In this document: one piece after another, positions 29,435 through 38,758 of the stretch
Layout of the letters: the number at the start of each line of letters is the position of its first letter
Position numbering within the stretch: position 1 is the first letter of the stretch
Source: Streptomyces collinus Tu 365
Lineage (GTDB): Bacteria > Actinomycetota > Actinomycetes > Streptomycetales > Streptomycetaceae
DNA length: 64,000 nt
NCBI RefSeq assembly: GCF_000444875.1
Contig: NC_021985.1
Coordinates: 7,398,170-7,462,169 of the forward strand
Direction of reading: 5' to 3'
Position numbers and translations under genes: made by a program
Notes under the pieces: model-generated
Told to the model about the DNA's origin: nothing
The model's database searches: none
What the model saw: only the letters and a program-made list of their open reading frames with translations

Positions 29435-30472
29435 GTGATGGTGCAGATACCGAACACGCCCCCGCCCGCGGCGCCCGCACCGCACTCCGTCCCGACGAGT
29501 GCGGACGTGGCCCGGCTGGCCGGAGTCTCGCGTGCGACCGTCTCCTACGTCCTCAACAACACCAGCGCCGTCCGGATCAGCGAACCGACCCGCCGCCGTG
29601 TCCACGAGGCCGCGCGGGAACTGGGGTACGTGCCCCACGCGGCCGCGCGCAGCCTGCGCGCAGGGCACAGCCGCATGGTCCTGATGCCCGCACCGGCCGT
29701 CCCGGTGGGCCCCCTCTACAGCCGCTTCCTGAGCGAACTGCAGTCGGCCCTCGGCCGCCTGGACTACACGGTGGTGCAGTACGGCACCGTCGGCCGCCAG
29801 GGGGACGAAGCGGCGCGCGCCTGGGCGGAGTTGCGGCCGGTCGCGGTCCTGGTGCCGGGGACGGGGATCGGCCCGCAGGGCGTCGCGGTGCTCAAGCGCG
29901 CCGGTGCCCGGGCCGTGGTGACCCTCGGCCCCGAACGCGTCGAGGGCGCGCACGCGCTGCTGATGGACCACGAGGCCGTCGGACACTGCGTGGGCGCCCA
30001 TCTGCACGCGCGCGGCCGGCGCCGTGTCGGCGTGGTGGTCCCCGAGGAGGAGGGCCTGGAGGCGTTCTCCCGGCCCAGGCTCGCCGGTGTGCGCCAGGCG
30101 CTGCGGGGCACGGACGCGAGCGTGACCGAACTGCCGCTCGCCTACACCGAGCAGGCCGCCGCCGAACTCGCCGCCCGCTGGGCCGGGTCGGGCCTGGACG
30201 CCGTGTTCGCCTACAACGACGAGTACGCCATGCTGCTGATGCGCGCGCTCCAGGACGAGGGCCTGCGCGTCCCCGAGGACGTGGCCGTCGTCGGCGCGGA
30301 CGACCTGATGCTCGGCCGGCTGCTGCGGCCCCGGCTCACCACCGTGCACATCGAGCTGCCCTCCGGCCGCGAACTCGCCGAACTCGTCGACCAGGCGGTC
30401 CGCGATCCCGGCGCCGAGCCGGAAGTCCGCAAGGTCCTGGGCGCCGCCCTGGTCCGCCGCGAGTCGAGCTGA
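29435..30472 (+). CDS. LacI-family transcriptional regulator
   Basis: A 345-residue LacI protein. The HTH and hinge helix are at about 21-70 (SADVARLAGVSRATVSYVLNNTSAVRISEPTRRRVHEAARELGYVPHAAARSLRAG). The periplasmic-binding-like domain follows, ending with DVAVVGADDLMLGRLLRPRLTTVHI. The first domain is shorter than usual and the effector is unknown. GTG 29435 is taken as start because CACTAT lies seven bases upstream and no ribosome site is visible; ATG 29438 and ATG 29426 are alternatives. No transporter or glycosidase is adjacent. Confidence 0.85.
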   Translation: MMVQIPNTPPPAAPAPHSVPTSADVARLAGVSRATVSYVLNNTSAVRISEPTRRRVHEAARELGYVPHAAARSLRAGHSRMVLMPAPAVPVGPLYSRFLSELQSALGRLDYTVVQYGTVGRQGDEAARAWAELRPVAVLVPGTGIGPQGVAVLKRAGARAVVTLGPERVEGAHALLMDHEAVGHCVGAHLHARGRRRVGVVVPEEEGLEAFSRPRLAGVRQALRGTDASVTELPLAYTEQAAAELAARWAGSGLDAVFAYNDEYAMLLMRALQDEGLRVPEDVAVVGADDLMLGRLLRPRLTTVHIELPSGRELAELVDQAVRDPGAEPEVRKVLGAALVRRESS

Positions 30473-30547
30473 AGCGGCCCGGAGGAACGCACCGCAGGGG
30501 TCCGGCCGCCTCACCCGTACGGATGACCCCGGCCGGCCCCGGACGAG

Positions 30548-30589
30548 GCATGCCGCCCGCGGCGGGGTCACCCGCCGCGGGCGGCATGC
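30548..30589. terminator. Perfect 19-bp bidirectional stem-loop
   Basis: GCATGCCGCCCGCGGCGGG (30548-30566) pairs perfectly with 30571-30589 around the tetraloop GTCA. It lies between the convergent LacI and thioredoxin genes. Confidence 0.8.
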
Positions 30590-30631
30590 GGAGACGACGC
30601 TGGGGAGCCCGGCGCGGGAAAGGGCCGCCGG

Positions 30632-31009
<378 letters not shown>

Positions 31010-31166
31010 GGCGTGATTCCCTCGTTCCTGGTGTGGGGATGGTGCCGACGGCGAGAACACGGTGGTCCGCCCGCCTATTCCGCGGTGTCCTGCCCGTCCG
31101 CGCACGGTCGTGTTCCGCGCGCGTACCCGTGTGGCCCCCGCGGCAACCACCCACCAGACTGACACC

Positions 31167-32597
31167 ATGACGGAAACGGAATCCATCGCGTACGACGTCG
31201 TGGTGCTCGGGGCCGGGCCCGTGGGGGAGAACATCGCCGACCGCACCCGCGCCGCCGGTCTCACCACCGCGATCGTGGAGAACGAACTGGTCGGCGGCGA
31301 GTGCTCGTACTGGGCCTGCATGCCCAGCAAGGCGCTGCTCAGGCCGGTGATCGCACAGGCCGACGCGCGACGCCTGCCGGGCCTGAGCCAGTCGGTCCAG
31401 GGCCCCCTCGACACGCCCGCCGTCCTCGCCCGCCGGGACACGTACACCTCCCACTGGCAGGACGACGGCCAGGTCGCCTGGCTGAACGGCATCACCGCCG
31501 ACCTCTACCGCGGCCACGGCCGCCTCGCCGGGCCCCGCACGGTCACCGTGACGGCCCCCGACGGCACCGTGACGACCCTGACCGCGCGGCACGCCGTCGC
31601 CGTCAGCACCGGCACCCGCGCCCAGCTCCCCGACCTGCCGGGCCTGTCCGGGGTCAAGCCCTGGACCAGCCGCGAGGCCACCAGCGCCAAGGCGGCACCG
31701 GGCCGGCTGATCGTGGTCGGCGGCGGTGTCGTCGCCACCGAGATGGCCACCGCCTGGCAGGCCCTCGGCTCGCGCGTCACCCTGCTGGTCCGCGGCAAGG
31801 GCCTGCTCAACCGCATGGAGCCGTTCGCCGGGGAACTGATCGCCGAGGCCCTCGCCCAGGCGGGCGTCGACATCCGCACCGGCACCTCCGTGGACTCCGT
31901 CAGCCGCGAGAACGGCACGGTCGTGGCCGTCACCGGCACCGGCGACCGCGTCGAGGCCGACGAGATCCTGTTCGCCACCGGCCGGGTCCCGCACACCGAC
32001 GACATCGGCCTGGACACCGTCGGCCTCGAGCCGGGCTCCTGGCTGGAGACCGACGACACGCTGCGCGTCACCGGCACCGACTGGCTCTACGCCGTCGGCG
32101 ACGTCAACCACCGCGCGCTCCTCACCCACCAGGGCAAGTACCAGGCCCGCATCGCGGGCGCCGCCATCGCCGCCCGCGCCGCGGGCGACCCCCTCCTGGA
32201 CGAGCCCTGGGGCGCGCACGTGGCCACCGCCGACCACGACGCCGTGCCCCAGGTCGTCTTCACCGACCCCGAGGCCGCCGCCGTCGGCCTCTCCCTCGCC
32301 GAGGCCGAACAGGCCGGGCACCGGGTCCGCGCCGTCGACGTGGCGTTCTCCACCGTCGCCGGGGCCGGCCTGTACGGCGACGGCTACACGGGCCGCGCCC
32401 GCATGGTGGTCGACCTGGAGGAGGAGATCCTGCGCGGGGCCACCTTCGTCGGCCCCGGCGTCGGCGAACTCGTGCACTCCGCGACCGTCGCGATCACCGG
32501 CCGCGTCCCGGTCGACCGCCTGTGGCACGCCGTCCCGTCCTACCCGACGCTCAGCGAGGTGTGGCTGCGGCTCCTGGAGGCCTACCGGGACAACTGA
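31167..32597 (+). CDS. Pyridine nucleotide-disulfide oxidoreductase family flavoprotein
   Basis: A 476-residue class I flavoprotein: FAD-binding VVLGAGPVGENIADR, the redox pair in GGECSYWACMPSKALLR (Cys46 and Cys51, CX4C), the NAD(P) site RLIVVGGGVVATEMATAWQALG, the second FAD motif WLYAVGDVN and a C-terminal dimerisation domain. It resembles mercuric reductase and dihydrolipoamide dehydrogenase but its active-site peptide (SYWACMPSK) differs from the usual CLNVGCIPSK, so the substrate is unclear. No metal-binding N-terminal domain or C-terminal Cys pair, so mercury reduction is unlikely. CAGACT lies six bases before the ATG. Confidence 0.88.
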   Translation: MTETESIAYDVVVLGAGPVGENIADRTRAAGLTTAIVENELVGGECSYWACMPSKALLRPVIAQADARRLPGLSQSVQGPLDTPAVLARRDTYTSHWQDDGQVAWLNGITADLYRGHGRLAGPRTVTVTAPDGTVTTLTARHAVAVSTGTRAQLPDLPGLSGVKPWTSREATSAKAAPGRLIVVGGGVVATEMATAWQALGSRVTLLVRGKGLLNRMEPFAGELIAEALAQAGVDIRTGTSVDSVSRENGTVVAVTGTGDRVEADEILFATGRVPHTDDIGLDTVGLEPGSWLETDDTLRVTGTDWLYAVGDVNHRALLTHQGKYQARIAGAAIAARAAGDPLLDEPWGAHVATADHDAVPQVVFTDPEAAAVGLSLAEAEQAGHRVRAVDVAFSTVAGAGLYGDGYTGRARMVVDLEEEILRGATFVGPGVGELVHSATVAITGRVPVDRLWHAVPSYPTLSEVWLRLLEAYRDN

Positions 32598-32633
32598 CGG
32601 CCGTCCGGGGGGACACCGGCGGCCGACGGTGCG

Positions 32634-33278
32634 TCACGGCAGCGTGAAGCCGAGCGCCTCGGCCGCCGCCTCGGGAGCGGGCTGCGCCCACAGGGCCGCC
32701 ACCGCCTCGTTCGTGGACAGGGAACGCAGCTCCGCCCGGTCGAGGTAGAGCGTGCCGTCGAGGTGGTCCGTCTCGTGCTGGACGATACGGGCGGGCCACC
32801 CCCCGACCACCTCGTCCAGCGCCCGGCCGTGCTCGTCCTCGCCGCGCAGCCGCACCTCGGCGTGCCGGGCCACCACGGCCTGCCAGCCCGGCACGCTCAG
32901 ACAGCCCTCGAAGAACGCCGCACGCGCGTCGCCGACCGGCTCGTACGACGGGTTGACCAGGACCCGGAACGGCTGCGGCACCCGGCCACGGACCAGCGCC
33001 ACCTCCTCGGGCACCGGAGCCGGGTCCTCCACGACCGCGATCCGCAGCGGGATGCCGACCTGCGGGGCGGCGAGGCCGACGCCGGGCGCCGCGTGCATGG
33101 TGACGCGCAGGGCCTCGACGAAACGGGCCAGCAGGGCGGGGGACAGCTGGCCCTCGTAGGGCTCACCGCCGCGCCGCAGGACCGGCTGACCGGCCGTGAC
33201 GATGGGCAAGGGGCCGCCGGCGGCGAGGAGTTCCTCGACCCGCTCGGCGACGGACGCGCGTGCGCTGTGAGGTGCCAT
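32634..33278 (-). CDS. def: Peptide deformylase
   Basis: A 214-residue peptide deformylase with the three metal/catalytic motifs GVGLAAPQVG, EGCLSVPGW and QHETDHLDGTLY (Cys plus two His metal ligands and the catalytic Glu). It removes the formyl group from nascent proteins. It has an N-terminal extension (about 25 residues) and is one of several def copies typical of Streptomyces; it is not next to fmt. CATTCT lies six bases before the ATG on the minus strand, suggesting a leaderless start. Confidence 0.93.
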   Translation of the reverse strand: MAPHSARASVAERVEELLAAGGPLPIVTAGQPVLRRGGEPYEGQLSPALLARFVEALRVTMHAAPGVGLAAPQVGIPLRIAVVEDPAPVPEEVALVRGRVPQPFRVLVNPSYEPVGDARAAFFEGCLSVPGWQAVVARHAEVRLRGEDEHGRALDEVVGGWPARIVQHETDHLDGTLYLDRAELRSLSTNEAVAALWAQPAPEAAAEALGFTLP

Positions 33279-33410
33279 CGCGTCAGAATGCCATGCCCAC
33301 CTGCCTTTTCCTGTGGCACAGCTCACCAACACCCCGGGGAACCCGGCGCCCTTCCGGCCCGACCAGTGGACCGACACCCCGCCGTCCGAGTCCCCCGGAG
33401 ATGCCCACCG

Positions 33411-34844
33411 ATGTCCACCGCTCCCTCGCCCGCCACGGACGAGGCACCCGCCCCCGCGCCGTCCCCGGGCCGCCGGTCCCCGCTGCGCCCCCTCGTGCTG
33501 CGCCTGCACTTCTACGCCGGCCTGCTCGTCGCCCCGTTCCTGCTGGTCGCCGCGGTCAGCGGCCTGCTGTACGCGGGCTCCTTCCAGGCCGAGAAGTACG
33601 TCTACGCCCATGAACTCACCGCGCCGGAGAGCCACCGCCGGCTCCCCGTCTCCGCCCAGGTCGCCGCCGCCCGCGAGGCCCACCCCGAGGGCACCGTCAC
33701 GGGGGTGCGGCCGGCGCCCGGACCCGGCACCACCACCCGGGTGATGCTCTCCGGCGTCCCGGGCGTCGACCCCGACCACACCCTCGCGGTGTTCGTCGAC
33801 CCCGGCACCGGCCAGGTGCGCGGGTCCCTGGAACAGTACGGCTCGACCGGCGCGCTGCCCCTGCGCACCTGGACCGACGAGCTCCACCGCGACCTGCACC
33901 TCGGCGACACCGGCCGGCTCTACAGCGAACTCGCCGCCTCCTGGCTGTGGGTGGTCACCGGCGGCGGCCTGGTGCTGTGGTTCTCCCGGCGGCGCGCCCT
34001 GCGCCGGGTGCGGGGCACCCGGGGGCGGCGCCGCACCCTCGGTCTGCACGGCACGGTCGGCGTCTGGACCGCCGTCGGCTTCCTGTTCCTGTCGGCGACC
34101 GGCCTGACCTGGTCCACCTACGCCGGCGCGCACATCGACGACCTGCGCACCTCCCTCGGCCAGGCCACGCCCGCCCTCTCGGCGGCGGTGCCCGGCGGTG
34201 AGCACACGGGCCACGGCACGGCGGGCGGCACCGGCGGCGACGCCGGGTCCGGGGCCGGCCTGGACCGCGCGCTCGCGGCCGCCCGCGCCAAGGGCCTCGG
34301 CGACCCCGTGGAGATCGTCCCGCCCGCCGACGCCCGCAGCGCCTACGTGGTCAGGCAGGTGCAGCGCTCCTGGCCGGAGAAGCAGGACGCCGTCGCCGTC
34401 GACCCCGCCACCGGTGAGGTGACCGGCGAGCTGCGGTTCGCCGACTACCCCGTGCTCGCCAGACTGACCCGCTGGGGCATCGACCTGCACACCGGCGTGC
34501 TGTTCGGCCTCGCCAACCAGATCGCCCTCGCTCTGCTCGCGCTCGCCCTGGTCCTGCTGATCGTCTGGGGCTACCGCATGTGGTGGCAGCGCGGCCGCGG
34601 CTCCGCGTTCGGCCGGCCGCTGCCGCGCGGCTCGTGGGCGCAGGTGCCCCCGTACCTACTGGTGCCGGCCCTGGCCGTGATCGCCACGACCGGCTACTTC
34701 GTGCCGCTGCTCGGCATCCCGCTGGCCGCCTTCGTCGCCGTCGACGTCGTCCTGGGCGAGATCGCGCATCGCCGCGGGCGCCGTACGCCCGGGAACGCGG
34801 ACGCGGACACGAGCGCGGCGAGCGGCGCGGCCGGGGCGGGGTAG
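33411..34844 (+). CDS. PepSY-associated transmembrane protein
   Basis: A 477-residue membrane protein of the PepSY_TM family. Transmembrane segments are near 28-52 (LVLRLHFYAGLLVAPFLLVAAVSGLLYAG), 180-198, 215-236, 370-390 and 410-450; conserved His residues (LRLHFY, ELHRDLHLG, TLGLHGTVG, IDLHTGVLFG) resemble heme- or metal-handling positions. Extracytoplasmic PepSY-like segments (PATGEVTGELRFADYP) lie between them, and a His/Gly-rich linker is at about 260. Such proteins are linked to iron or ferric-siderophore reduction in some bacteria; the role here is open. GGAG lies ten bases before ATG 33411. Confidence 0.85.
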   Translation: MSTAPSPATDEAPAPAPSPGRRSPLRPLVLRLHFYAGLLVAPFLLVAAVSGLLYAGSFQAEKYVYAHELTAPESHRRLPVSAQVAAAREAHPEGTVTGVRPAPGPGTTTRVMLSGVPGVDPDHTLAVFVDPGTGQVRGSLEQYGSTGALPLRTWTDELHRDLHLGDTGRLYSELAASWLWVVTGGGLVLWFSRRRALRRVRGTRGRRRTLGLHGTVGVWTAVGFLFLSATGLTWSTYAGAHIDDLRTSLGQATPALSAAVPGGEHTGHGTAGGTGGDAGSGAGLDRALAAARAKGLGDPVEIVPPADARSAYVVRQVQRSWPEKQDAVAVDPATGEVTGELRFADYPVLARLTRWGIDLHTGVLFGLANQIALALLALALVLLIVWGYRMWWQRGRGSAFGRPLPRGSWAQVPPYLLVPALAVIATTGYFVPLLGIPLAAFVAVDVVLGEIAHRRGRRTPGNADADTSAASGAAGAG

Positions 34845-34862
34845 CGCCCCGGAACATGCCGA

Positions 34863-34891
34863 GGGCCCGGTTCCACGAGGGAACCGGGCCC
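34863..34891. terminator. Stem-loop terminator between convergent genes
   Basis: GGGCCCGGTTCC (34863-34874) pairs with GGAACCGGGCCC (34880-34891) around a 5-base loop, between the PepSY gene and the convergent TPR gene. Confidence 0.7.
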
Positions 34892-34902
34892 GCCCGCACC
34901 GC

Positions 34903-35277
34903 TCACTGTCGCGGGAGGTCACCCGCGAGCGCCGAGGCGATGCGCAGGTGCGGTTCCGCCTCGGCGTGCCGCGCCTGCCGCTGGAGCGTGCGGCCCAGCA
35001 TCAGCCGGGCGTAGTGCTCCACCGGGTCGCGCTCCACGATGAGCCGCAGCTCGGCCTCCGCGCGGCGCAGCTGGGCCGAGTGGTAGTAGGCGCGGGCCAG
35101 CAGCAGCCGGGGTCCCGTCTGCTCCGGCACCTCCTCGACCAGCCGGGCCAGCACCCGTGCCGCGCCCGCGTAGTCCTTCGCGTCGAAGAACTGCCGCGCG
35201 CGCTCCCAGCGCTCGGCGGTGCTGCCGTGGTCGTAGTACGTGGTCGTGCTCTGCGTCTTCGTGCTCTGCGTCTCCAC
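34903..35277 (-). CDS. Small tetratricopeptide-repeat protein
   Basis: A 124-residue soluble protein with about two and a half TPR units (AERWERARQFFDAKDYAGAARVLARLVEEVP, TGPRLLLARAYYHSAQLRRAEAELRLIVERDP, EHYARLMLGRTLQRQARHAEAEPHLRIA). It probably acts as a protein-protein adaptor; no partner is evident. The GTG start has a near-perfect AAGGAGGTCA before it. The N-terminus is Thr/Ser/Gln-rich and disordered. Confidence 0.88.
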   Translation of the reverse strand: METQSTKTQSTTTYYDHGSTAERWERARQFFDAKDYAGAARVLARLVEEVPEQTGPRLLLARAYYHSAQLRRAEAELRLIVERDPVEHYARLMLGRTLQRQARHAEAEPHLRIASALAGDLPRQ

Positions 35278-35378
35278 TCCTGACCTCCTTCGACGGCTCC
35301 AACCGAAGCGGGTTGTTCAATATTCCACTATCTCTGGGTGCCGTCTCCGTCCCTGTCCCACGGGTGCGGCGTGCCGTT

Positions 35379-36731
35379 TCAGGGGTGCGGCGCGACCCCT
35401 TCGTCGACCGGCAGCGGCAGCGGCCGGTCGGCGTTCGCCGGCCGGGCGGGACCGCGTGCCGCACGGCGGCCGCGCGGGCCACCCGGGCCCAGCCGGCGCA
35501 GCGCGAGGTGCAGGACCGGGATCAGCACACAGGTGACCGCGGCGCTCTGCCACAGCAGCGCGTCCAGGCGCCCGGCCGCCAGATAGGCCCCGGCGGCGAC
35601 CGCGGCCAGCGCGCACACGCCCCGGTCCACGATGCTCTCCACCGACAGCAGCGTGGCGCGCGGCGCGTCCGCCGGGACGGCGTCGTTCACGAGCTTGCGC
35701 TGCACGGGATAGACGAACCCGGTGAGCGCGGCGAACACGCACAGCAGCGCCACCACCAGCCAGGGCCCGCCGAGCGCGGTGCCGGCGAGCGCGGCGGCGA
35801 GCGCCACGCTCAGCAGGGACACCCAGGCGGCCGGTGACACCCGGCGGCTCAGCCACTGCGGGCGGCCCGACGCCACCGCCTCGGCCACCGTCATCGCCGC
35901 GAGCACACCACCGTGCGCGCTCTCCTTGATCCCGTGTGCGAGCAGGACCGGCTGGAACAGGTTGACCTGGCAGATGCGCGACAGGGTGAACACCGCCACG
36001 CCCTGCACCATGAGCAACGGCAGCCACGGCGAGGCGCGCAGGGCCCGCAGCGCGGCACCGGTGTCCCGCAGGAGGGTGCCGGTGCGCCGTCCGCGCGCGT
36101 CGGCGCGGGCGGCCCCGCCGCGGGGCGCGAGCCGCGGCAGCGCGAGCGCGCAGGCCAGGGACCCGGCCGCGCTCGCCGCGCTGAGCACGTACGGGCTCTG
36201 CGGGGCCAGCGCCATCAGCGGGCCGACCAGCGGCCAGCAGACCACCTTCGCGGCCAGCCCCAGGGACCGGGCGGTGCCCTCCGCCCTGAGGTAGTGGGCG
36301 TCGGCACCCTCGGCGCGCAGACCGTCGTACAGGTAGGCGCTCGCCGCACCCGAGGTGAGGGAGCGTCCGGCCGCGATGGCGAGGAAGTGCACCAGGAAAC
36401 CGGTGTACGAGGGCGCCAGCACCGGCGCCATGTTCGCCGCCGTCATGACGGCCGCGCCCGCGCGCAGGCAGTTGCGGGCGCCGATGCGGTCGGCGACGAC
36501 CCCCGTGGGGATCTCGAACAGGCAGAACGCGATGTAGTAGATGCTCTGGATGCCGAAGATCTGCCCGTCGGACAGACCGGCGTCGCGCTGGTAGGCGTAG
36601 AAGACGGGCATCCACCACAGCAGGTTGAACAGCAGCTGGAACCCGTTGTTGAGCCGGATGATGCGGCGGGCGGCCGGAGAGGCCACCGGTCGCGCACTCC
36701 GTCGCCACGGGGCCGCCATGCGGCGGCTCAC
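35379..36731 (-). CDS. MFS exporter of the ATP-grasp/dikinase operon
   Basis: A 450-residue major facilitator with about 12 hydrophobic segments; the motif-A-like sequence is FEIPTGVVADRIGARNCL between helices 2 and 3. It resembles drug/metabolite exporters. The GTG start overlaps the stop of the dikinase gene by 4 bases (GTGA); an internal ATG four codons later is possible. It is the third gene of a tightly coupled operon and most likely exports the product made by the two enzymes upstream. The C-terminal tail is Arg/Pro-rich. Confidence 0.85.
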   Translation of the reverse strand: MSRRMAAPWRRSARPVASPAARRIIRLNNGFQLLFNLLWWMPVFYAYQRDAGLSDGQIFGIQSIYYIAFCLFEIPTGVVADRIGARNCLRAGAAVMTAANMAPVLAPSYTGFLVHFLAIAAGRSLTSGAASAYLYDGLRAEGADAHYLRAEGTARSLGLAAKVVCWPLVGPLMALAPQSPYVLSAASAAGSLACALALPRLAPRGGAARADARGRRTGTLLRDTGAALRALRASPWLPLLMVQGVAVFTLSRICQVNLFQPVLLAHGIKESAHGGVLAAMTVAEAVASGRPQWLSRRVSPAAWVSLLSVALAAALAGTALGGPWLVVALLCVFAALTGFVYPVQRKLVNDAVPADAPRATLLSVESIVDRGVCALAAVAAGAYLAAGRLDALLWQSAAVTCVLIPVLHLALRRLGPGGPRGRRAARGPARPANADRPLPLPVDEGVAPHP

Positions 36732-38758
36732 CGGGCGTAGGGGCGGATCTGGACCAGGTGGAACGCCCCCTGGTCCGTCATCAGCCACTCGATGTCGAGC
36801 GCGTCGTCGGGATCGTCGGCGCCGAAGTGGGACTGCAGCAGCCGCCCGGTGAGGGCGAGCCGGGCCAGCGCGAGGCGCGTCGGTGACGGCAGGTCCTCGC
36901 CCGTGGACCCCACGTCCACCGTACGGCCGCCGCCCTCCACCGTGTTGTACAGGTACTGCTGCGGCAGCACGGTGCCGTCCACCACCCGCTCCGGGGAACC
37001 TGGGGTGCAGTTGACGTACACGTTGCGGAAGTCCTCCCGGCGGGTCGGATCGCAGGTCACCAGCACACCGCCGAGGGCGGCCGGCACGTACTCCTGGACG
37101 ATCACTCCCATGTAGGTGTCGTCCAGCGAGATGCCGGCCTGGTGCCGCAGCCGCACGCTGCGCGGCGACAGCAGCGAGGCCCACACCTGCCGTACGGCGG
37201 CCAGCAGTTGCTCCGCCCCGCGTACGGTGGTGACCGAGTCGTAGATCCCGGCCGCGGAGAAGCCGGGCAGGTCCTCCGCGTTGGAGGAGGACCGCGCCAC
37301 CATCCGGCTGCCGCCGGCCAGCAGTTCCGGCACCGCGCCCGTGATCGCCGAGGCCACCTCGTCGGGCATCGGCGTGCAGCCCACGAGGTGCTGGAGGTTC
37401 AGGCACAGCGGGTCCACGAGGTCGAACGCCTCCAGCTCCAGGGCCATCTTCAGCTTGCCGATGCCCTGTTGCAGCGCGGGGGAGGAGGTCAGGAACAGAT
37501 GGTGGAGGTGGAACGGCAGCGCCACGCCCCGGGGCGCGCGGACCGTCGCCGCCACGTACGCGGCCGCCGCCGCGCGCAACTCCGCGGCGGACGCGCCCGG
37601 TTCGCCGAGACGGGCGCCGAGGTGGCCGAGCAGATGGGGGCGCGGCGGGCGCGGGCGGGCGTAGAACGCCGTCAGGTCGGCGGTGCGGCTGTCCAGGACG
37701 TGGTGCAGTTCCCCGAGGTTGGCCGCCTTCGTGCCGTAGCTGTCGCGGTCGGTGCGCCGCAGCCGGTCCAGCGCCAGCACCGGGGCCTGGCGCAGCAGGG
37801 GTGTGCCGATGCGGATGCGCTGCTGGTGCCAGGCGGGCCGGGTGAGCTCCGGCCTGCCGGGCAGCGGCTCCAGGGTGACGGAGTCCTCCCGCACCCGGTA
37901 GCGCACCCAGGCTCCGTCGAGGCCGTCGGGACCGTCGAGGCCGCTGTCCCGCAGCAGGGTGTCGAGGTCGCGGACGACGGCGTTCGGGATGCCCCAGCCC
38001 GAGGCCAGCACGTTGGTGTGCGAAAGCGGGGTGATGGGCGCGGTGTTGATGAAGCCGGCCACCCGGGGCACGTCGTCGGGGAGGCGGGGCATCGCGACGA
38101 TGTCCGACCAGCCGAGCTCCGCTGCCACCGCCTCGTACTCGGCCGCGGTGCGGAAGTGGCGGAGCCGGCCCTCGGCCTCGCCGGGGTTGAGGCAGGTGCG
38201 GGTTCGGTTGCCGAACAGCTCGTGGCTGAGGACGCGCGGCACGCGCGCCTCGCCGATCGCGGTCAGCTCCTGCTCCTGGCCGTGGTTGGCGGGCTTGAGC
38301 AGCAGCGGCAGCCGTCCGTCGACCCGCTCGCGCACGTAGCTGTAGAACTCCTCCAGCAGGGGGCCCTGCATGGTGTCGGCCTCGGTGGTCTCCAGCACCA
38401 GGAAGGGACGCTCGGTGCCGTCCGGCTCCTGCTCGGCGTGCAGCGACAGCACTCCCAGGAGGAAGCGGCGCTCGGGTGCCATGTAGACGGACGCGTTGAA
38501 CGCGTCCAGGTCCGCGTCGAGTTCGGCCATGGTCAGGCCGAGGACGCGGGTGGCGATGTAGTCGACGTGGAAGGGGTGCACCCGTGTGTCGAGCAGGTGC
38601 CAGGTGCGTTCGGCCCGGTCCACCACGATCTTCAGGTACGGGTGTCCGGCGAGCACGCCGGACAGCGTCCGGAACAGGGGCAGCGACAGGTTGGCGCCGA
38701 CGACCGTGCGGTCGCCCGCCGTCCCGGGCACGCCGGCCTCGTCCAGCGTGGCGGTCAT
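36728..38758 (-). CDS. Dikinase with GWD-like domain order (PEP-synthase-type ATP domain)
   Basis: A 676-residue protein. Residues 1-215 match no family I recognise. Residues about 236-264 (FINTAPITPLSHTNVLASGW..) look like the swivelling phosphohistidine domain, with His247 as candidate. From about 340 a PPDK/PEP-synthase ATP-binding domain follows: YGTKAANLGEL, MVARSSSNAEDLPGFSAAGIYDSV, and the closing DIEWLMTDQGAFHLVQIRPYAR. There is no PEP/pyruvate barrel. The order acceptor-His-ATP is that of glucan water dikinases, the reverse of PEP synthase, so it should pass the beta-phosphate of ATP to a non-pyruvate acceptor, perhaps the product of the ATP-grasp enzyme. It overlaps both operon neighbours by 4 bases. 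Confidence 0.75.
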   Translation of the reverse strand: MTATLDEAGVPGTAGDRTVVGANLSLPLFRTLSGVLAGHPYLKIVVDRAERTWHLLDTRVHPFHVDYIATRVLGLTMAELDADLDAFNASVYMAPERRFLLGVLSLHAEQEPDGTERPFLVLETTEADTMQGPLLEEFYSYVRERVDGRLPLLLKPANHGQEQELTAIGEARVPRVLSHELFGNRTRTCLNPGEAEGRLRHFRTAAEYEAVAAELGWSDIVAMPRLPDDVPRVAGFINTAPITPLSHTNVLASGWGIPNAVVRDLDTLLRDSGLDGPDGLDGAWVRYRVREDSVTLEPLPGRPELTRPAWHQQRIRIGTPLLRQAPVLALDRLRRTDRDSYGTKAANLGELHHVLDSRTADLTAFYARPRPPRPHLLGHLGARLGEPGASAAELRAAAAAYVAATVRAPRGVALPFHLHHLFLTSSPALQQGIGKLKMALELEAFDLVDPLCLNLQHLVGCTPMPDEVASAITGAVPELLAGGSRMVARSSSNAEDLPGFSAAGIYDSVTTVRGAEQLLAAVRQVWASLLSPRSVRLRHQAGISLDDTYMGVIVQEYVPAALGGVLVTCDPTRREDFRNVYVNCTPGSPERVVDGTVLPQQYLYNTVEGGGRTVDVGSTGEDLPSPTRLALARLALTGRLLQSHFGADDPDDALDIEWLMTDQGAFHLVQIRPYAR

